A stretch of 64,000 nucleotides of DNA from Zobellella taiwanensis (GTDB taxonomy: Bacteria; Pseudomonadota; Gammaproteobacteria; Enterobacterales; Aeromonadaceae): positions 62,001 through 126,000 of the forward strand of contig NZ_PXYH01000004.1 of NCBI RefSeq assembly GCF_003012795.1, read 5' to 3'. The translations under genes were made by a program, and so were the position numbers. This document shows, piece after piece, positions 34,414 to 46,220 of the stretch (within the stretch, counting starts at the first letter, position 1; each line of letters begins with the position of its first letter). The notes beneath the pieces are model-generated. The model was not told the DNA's origin. It did not search any database and saw nothing but the letters and a program-made list of their open reading frames with translations.

Positions 34414-36360
34414 TTGAGTGACATGGCGAAAAATTTGATCCTGTGGTTGGTCATAGCCGTGGTGTTGATGTCGGTGTTCCAGAGCTTTAGCCCGAGTGAA
34501 CCGGCCGGCCGTCAGACCGACTATTCCACCTTTGTACAGGAAGTGGCCCAAGGGCAGATCCGCGAAGTCCGCATGGACGGCCAAACCATCAACGGTGTCA
34601 AGCGCAGCGGTGATCGTTTCACCACCATCATGCCTTCCGAAGATCCTCAGCTGCTCAACGACCTGCTGAACAACAATGTTCGGGTGGTGGGCGAGAAGCC
34701 GGAAGAGCCGAGCCTGCTGACCTCCATCTTTATCTCCTGGTTCCCCATGCTGCTGTTGATCGGGGTCTGGGTGTTCTTCATGCGCCAGATGCAGGGCGGT
34801 GGCGGCAAGGGAGCCATGACGTTCGGCAAGAGCCGGGCGCGGCTGATGAGCGAAGACCAGGTCAAAACCACCTTTGCCGACGTGGCCGGTTGCGACGAGG
34901 CCAAGGAAGACGTGAAGGAGCTGGTCGATTACCTGCGTGATCCCAGCCGCTTCCAGAAACTGGGTGGCCGCATTCCTACCGGTATTCTGCTGGTGGGCCC
35001 GCCCGGTACCGGCAAGACGCTGCTGGCCAAGGCCATCGCCGGCGAGGCCAAGGTACCCTTCTTTACCATTTCCGGCTCCGACTTCGTGGAAATGTTCGTC
35101 GGCGTGGGCGCTTCCCGTGTGCGCGACATGTTTGAACAGGCCAAGAAGGCGGCGCCCTGCATCGTGTTCATCGATGAAATCGATGCCGTCGGTCGCCAGC
35201 GCGGTGCCGGCCTGGGTGGCGGTCATGACGAGCGCGAGCAGACCCTGAACCAGATGCTGGTGGAAATGGACGGCTTTGAAGGCAATGAAGGCGTCATTGT
35301 TATTGCCGCCACCAACCGCCCCGACGTGCTGGATCCGGCGCTGCTGCGTCCCGGCCGTTTCGATCGCCAGGTCGTGGTGGGTCTGCCCGATGTACGGGGG
35401 CGTGAACAAATCCTCAAGGTGCATATGCGTCGCGTCCCCCTGGCCGATGACGTCAACGCCAGCCTGATCGCCCGGGGGACTCCTGGCTTCAGTGGTGCCG
35501 ACCTGGCCAACCTGGTCAACGAGGCTGCCTTGTTCGCTGCCCGTGGCGGTCGCCGTCTGGTATCGATGGAAGAGTTCGAAAAAGCCAAGGACAAGATCAT
35601 GATGGGCGCCGAGCGCCGCTCCATGGTGATGTCCGAGTCCGAAAAGGAAATGACCGCCTATCACGAAGCCGGTCACGCCATCGTCGGCCGCATGGTGCCC
35701 GAGCACGATCCGGTGTACAAGGTGTCCATCATTCCCCGCGGCCGGGCCCTGGGTGTGACCATGTATCTGCCGGAGCAGGATCGCTTCAGCTACAGCAAGC
35801 TGCACCTGGAGTCTATGATCTCCAGCCTTTACGGCGGCCGGCTGGCAGAAGAGATCATCTACGGCTTCGACAAGGTGACCACCGGCGCTTCCAACGACAT
35901 CGAGCGGGCCACCGAAATTGCCCACAAGATGGTGACCCAGTGGGGTCTGTCGGAAAAAATGGGTCCCCTGCTCTACGCGGAAGAGGAAGGCGAGGTATTC
36001 CTTGGGCGTACCGCCGCCAAGAGCAAGCACATGTCCGATGAAACCGCCAAGCTGATCGATGCCGAGGTCAAACAGGTTATCGAGCGTAACTTCAACCGCG
36101 CCAAGCAAATATTGCTGGATAATATCGACATCCTGCACTCCATGAAGGATGCGCTGATGAAGTATGAAACCATCGACGCCCGCCAGATAGACGACCTGAT
36201 GGCTCGGCGCGAGGTTCGGCCACCTGCCGACTGGAAAGACGAGCACGGTGACAAGCCCCAGGGGCCAGCGGCCAGCTCCGGCGACAAGCAGGACGTGAGG
36301 GAAGAAAAAACCGGCACATCGCCGGACCTCAACAAGCCCGGCGACGCCACCAGCAACTGA
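34414..36360 (+). CDS. ftsH: ATP-dependent zinc metalloprotease FtsH
   Basis: Membrane-anchored AAA+ protease of 648 residues, hexameric, degrading membrane proteins, sigma-32 and LpxC in E. coli. Two N-terminal membrane helices flank a periplasmic domain. Walker [13 protein letters not shown] is at about 195; the second region of homology includes [20 protein letters not shown]; the zinc site HEAGH is in [13 protein letters not shown]. The TTG at 34414 is chosen because GAGG lies eight bases upstream; an ATG at 34423 would give the MAKNLILWL start used in older E. coli records. Confidence 0.97.
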   Translation: MSDMAKNLILWLVIAVVLMSVFQSFSPSEPAGRQTDYSTFVQEVAQGQIREVRMDGQTINGVKRSGDRFTTIMPSEDPQLLNDLLNNNVRVVGEKPEEPSLLTSIFISWFPMLLLIGVWVFFMRQMQGGGGKGAMTFGKSRARLMSEDQVKTTFADVAGCDEAKEDVKELVDYLRDPSRFQKLGGRIPTGILLVGPPGTGKTLLAKAIAGEAKVPFFTISGSDFVEMFVGVGASRVRDMFEQAKKAAPCIVFIDEIDAVGRQRGAGLGGGHDEREQTLNQMLVEMDGFEGNEGVIVIAATNRPDVLDPALLRPGRFDRQVVVGLPDVRGREQILKVHMRRVPLADDVNASLIARGTPGFSGADLANLVNEAALFAARGGRRLVSMEEFEKAKDKIMMGAERRSMVMSESEKEMTAYHEAGHAIVGRMVPEHDPVYKVSIIPRGRALGVTMYLPEQDRFSYSKLHLESMISSLYGGRLAEEIIYGFDKVTTGASNDIERATEIAHKMVTQWGLSEKMGPLLYAEEEGEVFLGRTAAKSKHMSDETAKLIDAEVKQVIERNFNRAKQILLDNIDILHSMKDALMKYETIDARQIDDLMARREVRPPADWKDEHGDKPQGPAASSGDKQDVREEKTGTSPDLNKPGDATSN

Positions 36361-36376
36361 GTTTTGTGATAAATTA

Positions 36377-36406
36377 AGCCCCGGCCATGCGTGCCGGGGC
36401 TTTTCA
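36377..36406 (+). terminator. Terminator after ftsH
   Basis: AGCCCCGGC-CATGCGT-GCCGGGGCT then TTTCACTTTTT. It separates ftsH from folP. Confidence 0.75.
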
Positions 36407-36436
36407 CTTTTTAGGTTTTAGGAATTAGGTCTCTTC

Positions 36437-37270
36437 ATGTTGTTATCTTCCGCATCCAGAACACTGGATCTCTCCACGCCCCAGGTGATGGGCATACTCA
36501 ATATCACTCCCGACTCTTTTTCTGATGGCGGTCGTTATCACAGCCAGGACGCCGCCCTGCGCCACGCCCTGCAAATGGTCGCCGACGGCGCCACCATGAT
36601 TGACGTGGGCGGCGAGTCGACCCGTCCCGGTGCCGAAGACGTAGCCGGACAGGAAGAGCTGGATCGGGTGATCCCGGTCATTGAGCGGTTGAGGGCAGAG
36701 CTGGACTGCTGGATCTCCGTCGACACCAGCAAGGCGGTGGTGATGGGCGAGGCGGTTACAGCGGGAGCCGATCTGATCAACGATATTCGGGCACTGCGAG
36801 AGCCCGGTGCGCTGGAGGTGGCCGCAGCTGGCGGCGCCGCGGTTTGCCTGATGCACATGCAGGGTCAGCCGCGTACCATGCAGCAGGCTCCCGATTATCA
36901 GGATGTGACGCAGGAGGTGGCCGACTTTCTCGCCGAACGCGTCTTGGCCTGCGAGGCGGTCGGGATCGGTCGCGAGCGTCTTTGCCTGGATCCGGGTTAT
37001 GGCTTTGGCAAATCCCTCGAACATAATTACGAACTGCTGGGGCGGGTTGACCGTCTTCACCGGCTGGGCCTGCCGTTGCTGGTGGGCATGTCGCGCAAGT
37101 CCATGCTGGGGCAACTGCTGGATCGTCCGGTCGACCAGCGCCTGGCCGCGACCCTGTCGGTACACCTGTTTGCGCTCGACCGGGGTGCCCATATTGTGCG
37201 GGTACATGATGTCAAGGAAATGGTCGACGCCATCCGGGTATGGCAACACGCGGCCCAATATAAGGAATAA
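36437..37270 (+). CDS. folP: Dihydropteroate synthase
   Basis: 277 residues. Joins p-aminobenzoate to dihydropterin pyrophosphate in folate synthesis; the target of sulfonamides. The TIM-barrel signatures [17 protein letters not shown] and [12 protein letters not shown] are intact. glmM starts two bases after its stop, so the two are co-transcribed, as in E. coli. Its substrate p-aminobenzoate is related to the cargo of the AbgT-type transporter at 3264, though the genes are unlinked. Confidence 0.97.
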   Translation: MLLSSASRTLDLSTPQVMGILNITPDSFSDGGRYHSQDAALRHALQMVADGATMIDVGGESTRPGAEDVAGQEELDRVIPVIERLRAELDCWISVDTSKAVVMGEAVTAGADLINDIRALREPGALEVAAAGGAAVCLMHMQGQPRTMQQAPDYQDVTQEVADFLAERVLACEAVGIGRERLCLDPGYGFGKSLEHNYELLGRVDRLHRLGLPLLVGMSRKSMLGQLLDRPVDQRLAATLSVHLFALDRGAHIVRVHDVKEMVDAIRVWQHAAQYKE

Positions 37271-37272
37271 TT

Positions 37273-38601
37273 ATGAGCAGAAAATATTTTGGTACCGACG
37301 GGGTGCGGGGCCGGGTGGGGGAATATCCCATCACTCCGGAATTCGTGATGAAACTGGGCTGGGCCGCGGGCAAGGTGTTGTCCCGTACCGGCACCAAAAA
37401 AGTGCTTATTGGCAAGGATACCCGTATTTCCGGCTACATGCTGGAGTCGGCCCTGGAGGCCGGCCTGTCCGCCGCCGGCCTCCAGGCGGCCCTGCTCGGG
37501 CCCATGCCGACCCCCGCCATAGCCTACCTGACCCGCACTTTCCGGGCCGAGGCAGGTATTGTCATCAGCGCGTCCCACAACCCCTATTACGACAACGGCA
37601 TCAAGTTTTTTTCCCATGACGGCACCAAACTGCCCGATGAGGTGGAACTGGCCATAGAAGCCCTGCTTGATCAGCCGATGGACTGTGTGTCGTCGGATCA
37701 GCTGGGCAAGGCCAGCCGTATCAACGATGCCGCCGGCCGCTATATCGAGTTCTGCAAAAGCACCTTTCCTTCGGAACTCAGCCTGGAAGGGCTTACCCTG
37801 GTGGTCGACTGTGCCCATGGTGCCACGTATCACATTGCGCCTTCAGTATTTGAGGAGCTGGGTGCCCGGGTTATCCGTACCGGTGTGCAACCCAATGGCC
37901 TCAATATCAACGACAACGTGGGCTCTACCTCGCCCGAGGCCCTGATGGCTGCGGTTAGGGAACACCAGGCAGACCTGGGGATTGCCTTTGATGGCGATGG
38001 CGATCGCCTGGCGATGGTGGATCATCATGGCAGCCTGGTGGATGGCGACGAAGTACTGTTCATCATGGCGCGGGATGCCCGGGACCGTGGCCAGCTCGGT
38101 GGCGGTGTGGTCGGTACCCTGATGAGCAACATGGCGCTGGAGCTGGCCCTGGCCGGGCTGGATATTCCCTTTGTACGGGCCAGGGTAGGTGATCGCTATG
38201 TCATGGAACGGCTCAAGGAGCATGGCTGGAAACTGGGGGGCGAGAACTCGGGCCATATTATCAGCCTGGATCACAACACCACGGGTGATGGTATTGTGGC
38301 CGCCCTGCAGGTGCTGCGTGCCATGGTGGCGTCACGCCAGAGCCTGGCCGAGCTGCGCGCCGGTCTGACACTGTTTCCCCAGGTACTGGTGAATGTCCGC
38401 TTCGCCGCCGGGACGGATCCATTGGTCGATGCAGAAGTGCAGCGGCGGGTGGCTGCTGCCGAGGCCGAACTGGCCGGGCATGGCCGGGTACTGCTCAGAA
38501 AATCCGGCACCGAACCGCTGATCCGGGTGATGGTGGAAGGCGCCGAGCCGTCACAGGTCCGCCGTCTGGCGGAGCATATTGCCGAGGCCATACCGGCCTG
38601 A
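37273..38601 (+). CDS. glmM: Phosphoglucosamine mutase
   Basis: 442 residues, versus 445 in E. coli. Interconverts glucosamine-6-phosphate and glucosamine-1-phosphate for UDP-GlcNAc (peptidoglycan, LPS). Active-site phosphoserine in [16 protein letters not shown] (about residue 100), metal loop [10 protein letters not shown], sugar-binding GGENSGHII, and phosphate site [12 protein letters not shown]. Confidence 0.98.
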   Translation: MSRKYFGTDGVRGRVGEYPITPEFVMKLGWAAGKVLSRTGTKKVLIGKDTRISGYMLESALEAGLSAAGLQAALLGPMPTPAIAYLTRTFRAEAGIVISASHNPYYDNGIKFFSHDGTKLPDEVELAIEALLDQPMDCVSSDQLGKASRINDAAGRYIEFCKSTFPSELSLEGLTLVVDCAHGATYHIAPSVFEELGARVIRTGVQPNGLNINDNVGSTSPEALMAAVREHQADLGIAFDGDGDRLAMVDHHGSLVDGDEVLFIMARDARDRGQLGGGVVGTLMSNMALELALAGLDIPFVRARVGDRYVMERLKEHGWKLGGENSGHIISLDHNTTGDGIVAALQVLRAMVASRQSLAELRAGLTLFPQVLVNVRFAAGTDPLVDAEVQRRVAAAEAELAGHGRVLLRKSGTEPLIRVMVEGAEPSQVRRLAEHIAEAIPA

Positions 38602-38910
38602 CCGGCTTCGCCGGAGCTGTCAGCGTTAAATGGTAAGTGATGAACTGCCCGGCGTTGTTTTCTAAATCTGCGTACGGGGTATGACATTCAGTTACCCGTA
38701 TGTTCTCGAACATAAGGCCGGGCTGCTGACAACTTGCGACTTAAAGCCAAGAATAACGGTTGTTGAATCATCGCTTTGTCGCCTTTTTATGCACTTGGAC
38801 GGTTTTTTAAAAAATGCGCTTGTATCCAGGCTGCCGGGTCGCTAGTATTAGCCCCGCTCCGGACAGCAGGGCTGAAAAGGGGCGGCAACGCCAAACGAAG
38901 GTAGGCTCAA
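38602..38910. other. Intergenic region glmM-secG
   Basis: No gene is visible. It contains the inverted repeat TATGTTC-TC-GAACATA (38699-38714) and the promoter at 38820-38848. E. coli relatives lack a gene here too in some lineages, or have tpiA elsewhere. Confidence 0.5.
38820..38848 (+). promoter_or_regulatory. Likely sigma-70 promoter of secG
   Basis: TTGTAT (38820-38825), 17-bp spacer, TAGTAT (38843-38848), about 60 bp upstream of secG. Confidence 0.55.
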
Positions 38911-39246
38911 ATGTACGAAATTCTTTTGGTGGTGTATCTGCTTATCGCGCTGGCACTGATTGGCCTGGTGCTGATTCAGCAAGGCAAGGGCGCAGACATG
39001 GGCGCCTCCTTCGGGGCAGGTGCATCCAATACGGTATTCGGATCCAGCGGCTCGGGTAATTTCCTGACCAAAGCGACAACGCTGTTAGCGGCTGGATTTT
39101 TTGTGGTAAGCCTGGTGCTCGGTAATCTTTCTACCAACAGCACCAAGCAAACCAGCGAATGGGAAGATCTTTCCGTACCCGAAGTGGTGGAAAGCCCCGT
39201 TCAGGGCGATGTTCCCGTCACCAGTGGCGGCGACATTCCCCAGTAA
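38911..39246 (+). CDS. secG: Preprotein translocase subunit SecG
   Basis: 111 residues with two membrane helices: residues about 2-20 (YEILLVVYLLIALALIGLVL) and about 53-72. The conserved loop GKGADMGASFGAGASNTVFG lies between them. Auxiliary subunit of the SecYEG channel. Followed within 10 bp by tRNA-Leu. Confidence 0.97.
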   Translation: MYEILLVVYLLIALALIGLVLIQQGKGADMGASFGAGASNTVFGSSGSGNFLTKATTLLAAGFFVVSLVLGNLSTNSTKQTSEWEDLSVPEVVESPVQGDVPVTSGGDIPQ

Positions 39247-39255
39247 GCAAGTTTT

Positions 39256-39342
39256 GCCGAGGTGGTGGAATTGGTAGACACGCTATCTTGAGGGGGTAGT
39301 GCCTGTATAGGCGTGCGGGTTCAAGTCCCGCTCTCGGCACCA
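39256..39342 (+). tRNA. leuU: tRNA-Leu(GAG)
   Basis: 87-nt class II tRNA. Acceptor stem GCCGAGG / CTCTCGGC, anticodon loop CTTGAGG with anticodon GAG, long variable arm, TPsiC arm GGGTTCAAGTCCC and encoded CCA. The position after secG is conserved. Confidence 0.96.
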
Positions 39343-39400
39343 AGACATAGTCAGGTTGAGATTGGTTCTCGATTTGATTATAATCTCGCACGATTTCGGA

Positions 39401-39477
<77 letters not shown>

Positions 39478-39545
39478 ATTTCACGTCCACCGCCATGCTC
39501 GCGGGGATGGTCGTCGCGAGGCGACAATCAGGGTCCAGGTGAATT

Positions 39546-39576
39546 GCCCCGATTTGAAAAATCGGGGCTTTTTGTT
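39546..39576 (+). terminator. Terminator 1 between metY and rimP
   Basis: CCCCGATTT-GAA-AAATCGGGG followed by CTTTTTG. Confidence 0.8.
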
Positions 39577-39616
39577 ATCTGTACTTTGGCGCCGGCAAAA
39601 ACGGTGCGAATTCACT

Positions 39617-39640
39617 GGGCTGCGAGCCCTTTTTTTGTTT
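39617..39640 (+). terminator. Terminator 2 / attenuator before rimP
   Basis: GGGCT-GCG-AGCCC followed by TTTTTTTG, ending only about 16 bases before the rimP start codon. E. coli also has tandem terminators between metY and rimP-nusA. Confidence 0.7.
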
Positions 39641-39655
39641 TCGGAGGGGGTAGCT

Positions 39656-40114
39656 TTGGCTACATTGGAACAACGATTGACCGAGATGCTCAGCGAGCCG
39701 GTAGAGGCGCTGGGTTTTGAACTGCTGGGCCTTGAACTGGTTCGTGCCGGACGGCATTCCACGCTGCGGCTGTATATCGATCATGAAGATGGCATCGATG
39801 TAAACGACTGTGCCGAAGTGAGCCGGCAGGTCAGTGCCGTGCTGGATGTGGAAGATCCCATTTCTACCGAATATGATCTGGAAGTCTCATCCCCCGGGCT
39901 CGCCCGCCCCTTGTTCAAGCCGGCTCACTATCAGGCCATTATTGGCCAGCAGGCGGAGCTGAGCCTGCGCATGGCGGTCAACAACCGTCGCAAACTCAAA
40001 GGCACAGTGGTGGCGGTGGAAGACACCATGGTCAGGCTGGAAGTGGAGGGCCAGGAGTTTCCCGTGGCATTTTCCAATATCCAAAAGGCACATCTGGTTC
40101 CGAACTTTGACTAA
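39656..40114 (+). CDS. rimP: Ribosome maturation factor RimP
   Basis: 152 residues, needed for 30S subunit maturation. Conserved: [54 protein letters not shown]. The start is TTG at 39656 with GGAGGGGG six bases before it; it aligns with the E. coli N-terminus, while an upstream in-frame ATG lies inside terminator DNA. Heads the rimP-nusA-infB-rbfA-truB cluster. Confidence 0.95.
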   Translation: MATLEQRLTEMLSEPVEALGFELLGLELVRAGRHSTLRLYIDHEDGIDVNDCAEVSRQVSAVLDVEDPISTEYDLEVSSPGLARPLFKPAHYQAIIGQQAELSLRMAVNNRRKLKGTVVAVEDTMVRLEVEGQEFPVAFSNIQKAHLVPNFD

Positions 40115-40128
40115 CGAGGCCATCGGAC

Positions 40129-41631
40129 ATGAATAAAGAAATATTGCTGGTTGTTGACGCCGTATCCAACGAGAAGGCGGTGCCTCGCGAAAAAATCTTC
40201 GAGGCGCTGGAAACGGCCCTGGCCACGGCAACCAAGAAAAAATACGACGGTGATATCGAAGTCCGCGTTGCCATCGACCGCAAGAGTGGTGATTTCGACA
40301 CCTTCCGTCGCTGGCAGGTGGTGGCGGATCAGGAATCCCTGACCAATCCCTACCGGGAAATCACCCTGGAAGCGGCCCAAATCGACGAGCCCGAGATTGA
40401 AATCGGCGACTATGTCGAGGATCAAATCGATTCCATTACCTTTGATCGCATCACCACCCAGACCGCCAAACAGGTCATCGTGCAGAAAGTGCGCGAAGCC
40501 GAGCGCATGCAGGTGGTGGAGCAATTCCAGGATCAGGAAGGCGAAATCATCACTGGTGTGGTCAAAAAGGCGACCCGCGACAACGTCATTCTGGATCTGG
40601 GCAACAACGCCGAGGCGGTGATCTTCCGGGAAGACCTGCTGCCGCGGGAGTCTTTCCGTTCCGGCGACCGGGTTCGTGGCCTGTTGTTCGCGGTGCGTCC
40701 CGAAGCCCGTGGCGCCCAGCTGTTCGTCAGCCGTACCCATCCGGACTTTCTGAAAGAACTGTTCCGCATCGAGGTGCCGGAAATCGGCGAGGAAATCATC
40801 GAGATCATGGGCGCGGCCCGGGATCCCGGCAGCCGTGCCAAGATTGCCGTCAAAACCAACGACCGCCGCATCGATCCCATCGGTGCCTGTGTCGGCATGC
40901 GCGGCGCCCGGGTGCAGGCGGTATCCGGCGAGCTGGGTGGCGAGCGGGTCGACATCGTGCTGTGGGACGACAATCCGGCCCAGTTCGTGATTAACGCCAT
41001 GGCCCCGGCCGACGTGGCCTCCATCATCGTGGATGAAGACGCCCACTCCATGGACATTGCGGTGGAGTCCGGCAACCTGGCCCAGGCTATCGGCCGCAAC
41101 GGCCAGAACGTACGCCTGGCATCCCAGCTTACCGGCTGGGAGCTGAACGTGATGACGGTCGAGGACCTGCAGCAGAAACACCAGGTCGAAAGCGACAAGA
41201 TCATGAACCTCTTTGTCCAGTACCTGGACATCGACGAGGATTTCGCTGCCCTGCTAATGGAAGAGGGATTCTCCACCCTGGAGGAAATCGCCTATGTCCC
41301 GGTCAGCGAGCTGCTGAGCGTGGAAGGCCTGGACGAAGATATGGTGGAGGAGCTGCGTAATCGAGCCAAGGATGCCCTGACCACCAGGGCCCTGGCACAG
41401 GAAGAATCATTCGAAGGGGTGGAGCCGGCAGCCGAACTGCTCGCACTGCCCTCCATGACCCGGGAACTGGCCTATCAGCTTGCCGCCCGTGGTATTGCGG
41501 ACCTGGAAGAGCTGGCAGAACAAGGTATCGACGACCTTGAGGGCATTGAAGGACTGGATGAGGCCCTGGCAGGGGAACTCATCATGGCCGCCCGCAATAT
41601 CTGCTGGTTCGGAGACCAGGACGAAGAATAA
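40129..41631 (+). CDS. nusA: Transcription termination/antitermination protein NusA
   Basis: 500 residues. N-terminal RNA-polymerase-binding domain (about 1-130), S1 domain ([20 protein letters not shown]), two KH domains ([15 protein letters not shown] and [16 protein letters not shown]), and two acidic C-terminal AR repeats with helix-hairpin-helix character ([12 protein letters not shown] and [13 protein letters not shown]). Controls pausing, termination and antitermination. Confidence 0.98.
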   Translation: MNKEILLVVDAVSNEKAVPREKIFEALETALATATKKKYDGDIEVRVAIDRKSGDFDTFRRWQVVADQESLTNPYREITLEAAQIDEPEIEIGDYVEDQIDSITFDRITTQTAKQVIVQKVREAERMQVVEQFQDQEGEIITGVVKKATRDNVILDLGNNAEAVIFREDLLPRESFRSGDRVRGLLFAVRPEARGAQLFVSRTHPDFLKELFRIEVPEIGEEIIEIMGAARDPGSRAKIAVKTNDRRIDPIGACVGMRGARVQAVSGELGGERVDIVLWDDNPAQFVINAMAPADVASIIVDEDAHSMDIAVESGNLAQAIGRNGQNVRLASQLTGWELNVMTVEDLQQKHQVESDKIMNLFVQYLDIDEDFAALLMEEGFSTLEEIAYVPVSELLSVEGLDEDMVEELRNRAKDALTTRALAQEESFEGVEPAAELLALPSMTRELAYQLAARGIADLEELAEQGIDDLEGIEGLDEALAGELIMAARNICWFGDQDEE

Positions 41632-41650
41632 GATCAACGGAGGTAAATGA

Positions 41651-44362
41651 ATGGCAGAAGTCTCATTAACGCAACTTGCCAGTGACATCGACACACCGGT
41701 TGATCGTCTGGTTCAGCAGTTTCGTGAAGCGGGCATGGAGAAATCCAGCAAGGATACCGTGTCCGAAACAGAAAAAGCCGCCCTGCTTGCTTATCTCAAA
41801 AAGCAGCACGGCGCCAATGACGATAACGAACCCAAACGGATGACTCTGCAGCGCAAGACCATCAGTACCCTGAGTGTGCAGGGTGCCGGTGGCAAGAACA
41901 AGGCGGTGCAGGTGGAGGTGCGTAAAAAGCGCACCTACGTAAGACGGGATGCGCTCGAAGAGCAGCAGCGTCAGCAAGAAGCGGAAGAAAAGGCACGCCT
42001 GGAAGCCCAGGCGCGTCGCGAGGCCGAAGAACAGGCCAAACGAGAAGCAGCAGAAAAAGCCAAGCAGGAAGCCGAAACCAAGGCCAAGCGCGAAGCGGAA
42101 GAGAAAGCCAAGCGCGAAGCGGAAGAACATCACCGTCAGGCTCAGCTGCACGCTCAGAACACCACGGAGCAAGGGGTCCAGAAACCCCAGAGCAAAGAGC
42201 AGAAGAAGGCGGATGATATGGCCAAGCGCGAAGCAGAAAACCTGAAACGTCAGCGCGAAGAAGAAGCCCTGCGTAAAGCCGAGCTGGAAGCCCAGCAAAA
42301 GGCGGAAGAAGTGCGCCGGCTGGCGGAAGAAAATGAGAAGCGCTGGGCCGAGGAAGCGGCCAAGAAACCGGAAGACGCCGACTACCACGTCACCACCAAC
42401 CGCCATGCCCAGGAAGCGGAAGACGAAGCCGATCAGACCGAAGAGCAGAAAGCCCGCCGGACCGGTGGCAAGAAGCGCAAGGGCGGCAAGTCCAAGGAAG
42501 ATCGCGAAGATCGGGAAAGCCGCTCCGAGCGTCAGAAAAAGGGCAAGCGTGCCAAGGTGATGACGCCCAAGTCGATGAAACACGGTTTCCAGAAGCCGGC
42601 CCAGCCGGTCAACCGGGACGTGGAAATCGGCGAGACCATCACGGTGGCCGAACTGGCCAACAAGATGGCGGTCAAGGGTGCCGAAGTGATCAAGGCGATG
42701 ATGAAAATGGGCGCCATGGTCACCATCAACCAGGTGATCGACCAGGAAACCGCCCAGCTGGTGGCCGAAGAAATGGGTCACAAGGTGGTGCTGCGCCGGG
42801 AAAACGAGCTGGAAGAGCGGGTGCTGTCGGATCGCGATACCGACGCCGAGCTCAAGCCGCGCGCCCCTGTGGTGACCATCATGGGGCACGTCGACCACGG
42901 CAAGACCTCCACCCTGGACTACATCCGTCGGACCAAGGTGGCAGCGGGGGAGGCCGGCGGCATCACCCAGCACATCGGTGCCTACCACGTCGAAACCGAC
43001 AACGGCATGATCACCTTCCTGGACACCCCGGGTCACGCGGCCTTTACCGCCATGCGTGCCCGCGGTGCCAAGGCCACCGACATCGTGATCCTGGTGGTGG
43101 CGGCCGATGACGGCGTCATGCCCCAGACCATTGAAGCCATCCAGCACGCCAAGGCGGCGGGTGTACCGCTGATCGTGGCGGTGAACAAAATGGACAAGCC
43201 GGAAGCGGATCCGGACCGGGTCAAGAGCGAACTGTCCCAGCACGGCGTCATGTCCGAGGACTGGGGCGGCGAGAACATGTTCGTCCATATCTCCGCCAAG
43301 ACCGGCATGGGCATCGACGAGCTGCTGGAAGCCATACTGCTGCAGGCCGAGGTGCTGGAACTGACCGCGGTCTACGACGCCATGGCCTCGGGCGTGGTGA
43401 TCGAGTCCCGCCTGGACAAGGGCCGTGGCCCCGTGGCCACCGTGCTGGTGCAGGACGGTACCCTGCACCAGGGCGACATCGTGCTGTGCGGACTGGAATA
43501 CGGCCGGGTGCGCGCCATGAAGGACGAGCTGGGCCGTGAAGTGAAATCCGCCGGACCTTCCATTCCGGTGGAGATCCTCGGCCTGTCCGGCGTACCCACC
43601 GCCGGTGACGAAGCCACCGTGGTGCGGGACGAGAAGAAGGCGCGGGAAGTGGCGCTCTATCGTCAGGGCAAGTTCCGCGAGGTCAAGCTGGCCCGCCAGC
43701 AGAAGGCCAAGCTGGAGAACATGTTTGCCAACATGAGCGAAGGCGAGGTAGCCGAGGTCAACCTGGTGCTGAAGGCGGACGTACAGGGCTCCATCGAGGC
43801 GATTTGCGATTCGCTGCTGAAGCTGTCCACCGACGAGGTCAAGGTCAAGATCGTCGGCTCCGGCGTGGGTGGCATCACCGAAACCGATGCCAGCCTGGCA
43901 GCGGCGTCCAATGCCATCATCCTGGGCTTCAACGTGCGTGCCGACGCGGCCGCGCGCAAGGTAATCGAGGCGGAAGAGATCGATCTGCGCTACTACAGCG
44001 TGATCTATGAACTGCTGGACGAAGTGAAGCAGGCCATGACCGGCATGTTGGCCCCGGTGTTCAAGCAGGAGATCATCGGCCTGGCCCAGGTGCGCGACGT
44101 GTTCCGTTCGCCCAAGTTTGGCGCCATCGCCGGCTGTATGGTCACCGAAGGCGTGGTCAAGCGCAGCAACCCGATCCGGGTACTGCGCGACAACGTGGTG
44201 ATCTACGAAGGCGAGCTGGAGTCCCTGCGCCGCTTCAAGGACGACGTGGCGGAAGTCCGCAACGGCATGGAGTGCGGCATTGGTGTGAAAAACTACAATG
44301 ACGTACGGGTCGGTGACCAGATCGAGGTGTACCAGGTCGTGGAAGTGCAGCGCAGCCTGTAA
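41651..44362 (+). CDS. infB: Translation initiation factor IF-2
   Basis: 903-residue GTPase that brings initiator tRNA to the 30S subunit. An IF2_N domain (1-50) is followed by a long charged helical region rich in Ala/Glu/Lys/Arg (about 105-250), a second IF2_N motif (about 325-375), and the GTPase domain with G1 GHVDHGKT at 412-419, G3 DTPGH and G4 [10 protein letters not shown]-terminal domains II-IV follow. As in E. coli, shorter isoforms from internal starts are possible. Confidence 0.98.
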   Translation: MAEVSLTQLASDIDTPVDRLVQQFREAGMEKSSKDTVSETEKAALLAYLKKQHGANDDNEPKRMTLQRKTISTLSVQGAGGKNKAVQVEVRKKRTYVRRDALEEQQRQQEAEEKARLEAQARREAEEQAKREAAEKAKQEAETKAKREAEEKAKREAEEHHRQAQLHAQNTTEQGVQKPQSKEQKKADDMAKREAENLKRQREEEALRKAELEAQQKAEEVRRLAEENEKRWAEEAAKKPEDADYHVTTNRHAQEAEDEADQTEEQKARRTGGKKRKGGKSKEDREDRESRSERQKKGKRAKVMTPKSMKHGFQKPAQPVNRDVEIGETITVAELANKMAVKGAEVIKAMMKMGAMVTINQVIDQETAQLVAEEMGHKVVLRRENELEERVLSDRDTDAELKPRAPVVTIMGHVDHGKTSTLDYIRRTKVAAGEAGGITQHIGAYHVETDNGMITFLDTPGHAAFTAMRARGAKATDIVILVVAADDGVMPQTIEAIQHAKAAGVPLIVAVNKMDKPEADPDRVKSELSQHGVMSEDWGGENMFVHISAKTGMGIDELLEAILLQAEVLELTAVYDAMASGVVIESRLDKGRGPVATVLVQDGTLHQGDIVLCGLEYGRVRAMKDELGREVKSAGPSIPVEILGLSGVPTAGDEATVVRDEKKAREVALYRQGKFREVKLARQQKAKLENMFANMSEGEVAEVNLVLKADVQGSIEAICDSLLKLSTDEVKVKIVGSGVGGITETDASLAAASNAIILGFNVRADAAARKVIEAEEIDLRYYSVIYELLDEVKQAMTGMLAPVFKQEIIGLAQVRDVFRSPKFGAIAGCMVTEGVVKRSNPIRVLRDNVVIYEGELESLRRFKDDVAEVRNGMECGIGVKNYNDVRVGDQIEVYQVVEVQRSL

Positions 44363-44405
44363 CGGCGGCTCCCGTCCATACCGGATCACACGCCATATTA
44401 ATCGA

Positions 44406-44430
44406 CGGGGGCCTAGCGCCCCCTTTGTGT
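44406..44430 (+). terminator. Hairpin between infB and rbfA
   Basis: GGGGGC-CTA-GCGCCCCC followed by TTTGTG; probably a weak attenuator inside the operon. Confidence 0.45.
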
Positions 44431-44442
44431 TGGAGCCAAGCA

Positions 44443-44850
44443 ATGGCCAGAGAATTCAGCCGTACCCGCCGGGTCGGGCAGGAACTGCAAAAAGAAATTG
44501 CGATGATCCTGCAGCGGGAAATCAAAGACGAGCGACTGGGCATGGTGACCGTGTCCGGCGTCGAAGTCTCCAAAGACCTCAACTACGCCAAGGTGTTCGT
44601 CACCTTTCTGGAAAATGATGCCGAACGGATCGAAACAGGCATGGCGGCCCTGAAGGATGCCAGCGGCTATATCCGCAGCCTGGTGGCCAAGGCGGTGCGG
44701 CTGCGGGTGACGCCCGAGCTGCGTTTCGTCTACGACCAGAGCCTGGTGGAGGGCATGCGCATTTCCACCCTGGTGTCGAGCACCATCGCCGAAGACCAGC
44801 GTCGCAGCGCCGGCCGGGATGATGAGGAAGAGCAAGAGGAACAGAACTGA
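44443..44850 (+). CDS. rbfA: Ribosome-binding factor A
   Basis: 135-residue KH-like protein for 16S rRNA maturation and cold adaptation. Conserved: [40 protein letters not shown] and [18 protein letters not shown]. The ATG at 44443 is chosen over an earlier in-frame ATG. The C-terminal tail is acidic ([10 protein letters not shown]). truB starts one base after its stop. Confidence 0.97.
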   Translation: MAREFSRTRRVGQELQKEIAMILQREIKDERLGMVTVSGVEVSKDLNYAKVFVTFLENDAERIETGMAALKDASGYIRSLVAKAVRLRVTPELRFVYDQSLVEGMRISTLVSSTIAEDQRRSAGRDDEEEQEEQN

Positions 44851-44851
44851 G

Positions 44852-45787
44852 ATGGGTCGTCAGCGTCGTTTTCGTGGCCGTGAAGTGGACGGCATCCTGT
44901 TGCTGGACAAGCCGGCGGGCATCACTTCCAACGATGCCCTGCAGCAGGTCAAGCGCATCTACGCCGCCGCCAAGGCGGGCCACACCGGAGCCCTGGATCC
45001 CCTGGCCACCGGCATGTTGCCCATTTGCCTGGGCGAGGCGACCAAGTTTTCCCAGTTCCTGCTGGAGGCGGACAAGCGCTACCGGGTGGTGGCCAAACTG
45101 GGCCAGCGCACCGACACCAGCGATGCCGACGGTGAAGTGGTGCAGACCCGGCCGGTGAATGTCGCCGCCGGTGAGCTTATCGAGGCGCTGGATCATTTTC
45201 GTGGCGATATCGAGCAGGTGCCTTCCATGTACTCGGCGCTCAAGTACCAGGGCAAGCCCCTGTACCAGTACGCCCGGGAAGGCATTGAAGTGCCGCGGGA
45301 GGCGCGCCCCATCACCGTCTACGAGCTCAAGCTGCTGCGTTTTGACGGTGACGAGGTGGAGCTGGAAATCCACTGCAGCAAGGGCACTTATATCCGTACC
45401 ATAGTGGACGACCTGGGCGAGCGCCTGGGCTGCGGCGCCCATGTCACCATGCTGCGCCGGCTGGCGGTGGCCGGTTATCCTGCCGAGCGGATGCTGACCC
45501 TGGAGCAATTGCAGTGCATCCTCGACAACTGCAAGGCCAGCGATACCTCCCCCCGGCTGGAGCTGGATCCGCTGTTGTTGCCGATGGACACGGCGGTACA
45601 GGGCCTGCCCGAGGTGAACCTGTCGGAGCTGGTGGCCGGCTATCTGCTGCAGGGCCAGGCGGTACAGGTGGCCGGTGCGCCTCTGGACGGTTTTGTACGG
45701 ATGACGGTAGGCGAGGAGCACCGTTTTATCGGTGTCGGCGAAATCGACGACGACGGCAAGGTCGCCCCGCGCCGGCTGGTACGCTGA
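44852..45787 (+). CDS. truB: tRNA pseudouridine(55) synthase
   Basis: 311 residues. Makes pseudouridine 55 in the T loop of tRNAs. The motif [17 protein letters not shown] contains the catalytic Asp; also [18 protein letters not shown] and [16 protein letters not shown]. The ATG at 44852 follows AAGAGG at the 3' end of rbfA. Confidence 0.98.
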   Translation: MGRQRRFRGREVDGILLLDKPAGITSNDALQQVKRIYAAAKAGHTGALDPLATGMLPICLGEATKFSQFLLEADKRYRVVAKLGQRTDTSDADGEVVQTRPVNVAAGELIEALDHFRGDIEQVPSMYSALKYQGKPLYQYAREGIEVPREARPITVYELKLLRFDGDEVELEIHCSKGTYIRTIVDDLGERLGCGAHVTMLRRLAVAGYPAERMLTLEQLQCILDNCKASDTSPRLELDPLLLPMDTAVQGLPEVNLSELVAGYLLQGQAVQVAGAPLDGFVRMTVGEEHRFIGVGEIDDDGKVAPRRLVR

Positions 45788-45803
45788 AGGCGTGATTTTC
45801 CGG

Positions 45804-45831
45804 TTGCCAAGCCCGGCTTAGCTGGTAGAAT
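45804..45831 (+). promoter_or_regulatory. Promoter of rpsO
   Basis: TTGCCA (45804-45809), 16-bp spacer, TAGAAT (45826-45831) with an extended TGG just before the -10. About 70 bp upstream of rpsO. Confidence 0.6.
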
Positions 45832-45900
45832 GCCGTCCTTCGTTCCGGCTGAATTAGTGATCGGCTGGAAAATTCATTCATAGTTTGTGGAGTAAACAAG

Positions 45901-46170
45901 ATGTCACTAAGTGCTGAAACCAAAGCCCAGATCGTTGCCGACTTTGCCCGTGGCGAAGGCGACACCGGTTCTCCCGAAGTTCAGGTCGCCCTGCTGAGCG
46001 CCCAGATTGACCACCTGCAGGGTCACTTCAAGCAGCACATCCACGATCACCACAGCCGTCGCGGCCTGCTGCGCATGGTATCCCAGCGCCGCAACCTGCT
46101 GGACTACCTCAAGCGCAAAGACGTTGAGCGCTATCGTGCACTGATCGAAAAGCTGGGCCTGCGTCGTTAA
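45901..46170 (+). CDS. rpsO: 30S ribosomal protein S15
   Basis: 89 residues, the exact family length, with [20 protein letters not shown] and [20 protein letters not shown]. Binds 16S rRNA helices 20-22. Its leader probably forms the S15 autoregulatory structure, not resolved here. Followed by a terminator and pnp, the conserved order. Confidence 0.99.
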   Translation: MSLSAETKAQIVADFARGEGDTGSPEVQVALLSAQIDHLQGHFKQHIHDHHSRRGLLRMVSQRRNLLDYLKRKDVERYRALIEKLGLRR

Positions 46171-46190
46171 TCGACCCATCCGGTTTGCAG

Positions 46191-46220
46191 AAAAGGGGAG
46201 CTTCGGCTCCCCTTTTTCGT
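46191..46220 (+). terminator. Terminator between rpsO and pnp
   Basis: AAGGGGAGC-TTCG-GCTCCCCTT then TTTCG, with a stable UUCG loop. Confidence 0.85.

Noticed and set aside
41940-42370. Repetitive Ala/Glu/Lys/Arg tract in infB as a tandem repeat element
   Set aside because: It is the normal charged helical linker of IF-2 in gammaproteobacteria, variable in length between species.
41666-44443. 925-codon antisense frame covering infB
   Set aside because: Antisense shadow created by the Lys/Glu/Ala-rich, G+C-rich codons of infB; low-complexity Leu/Phe/Gly/His content.
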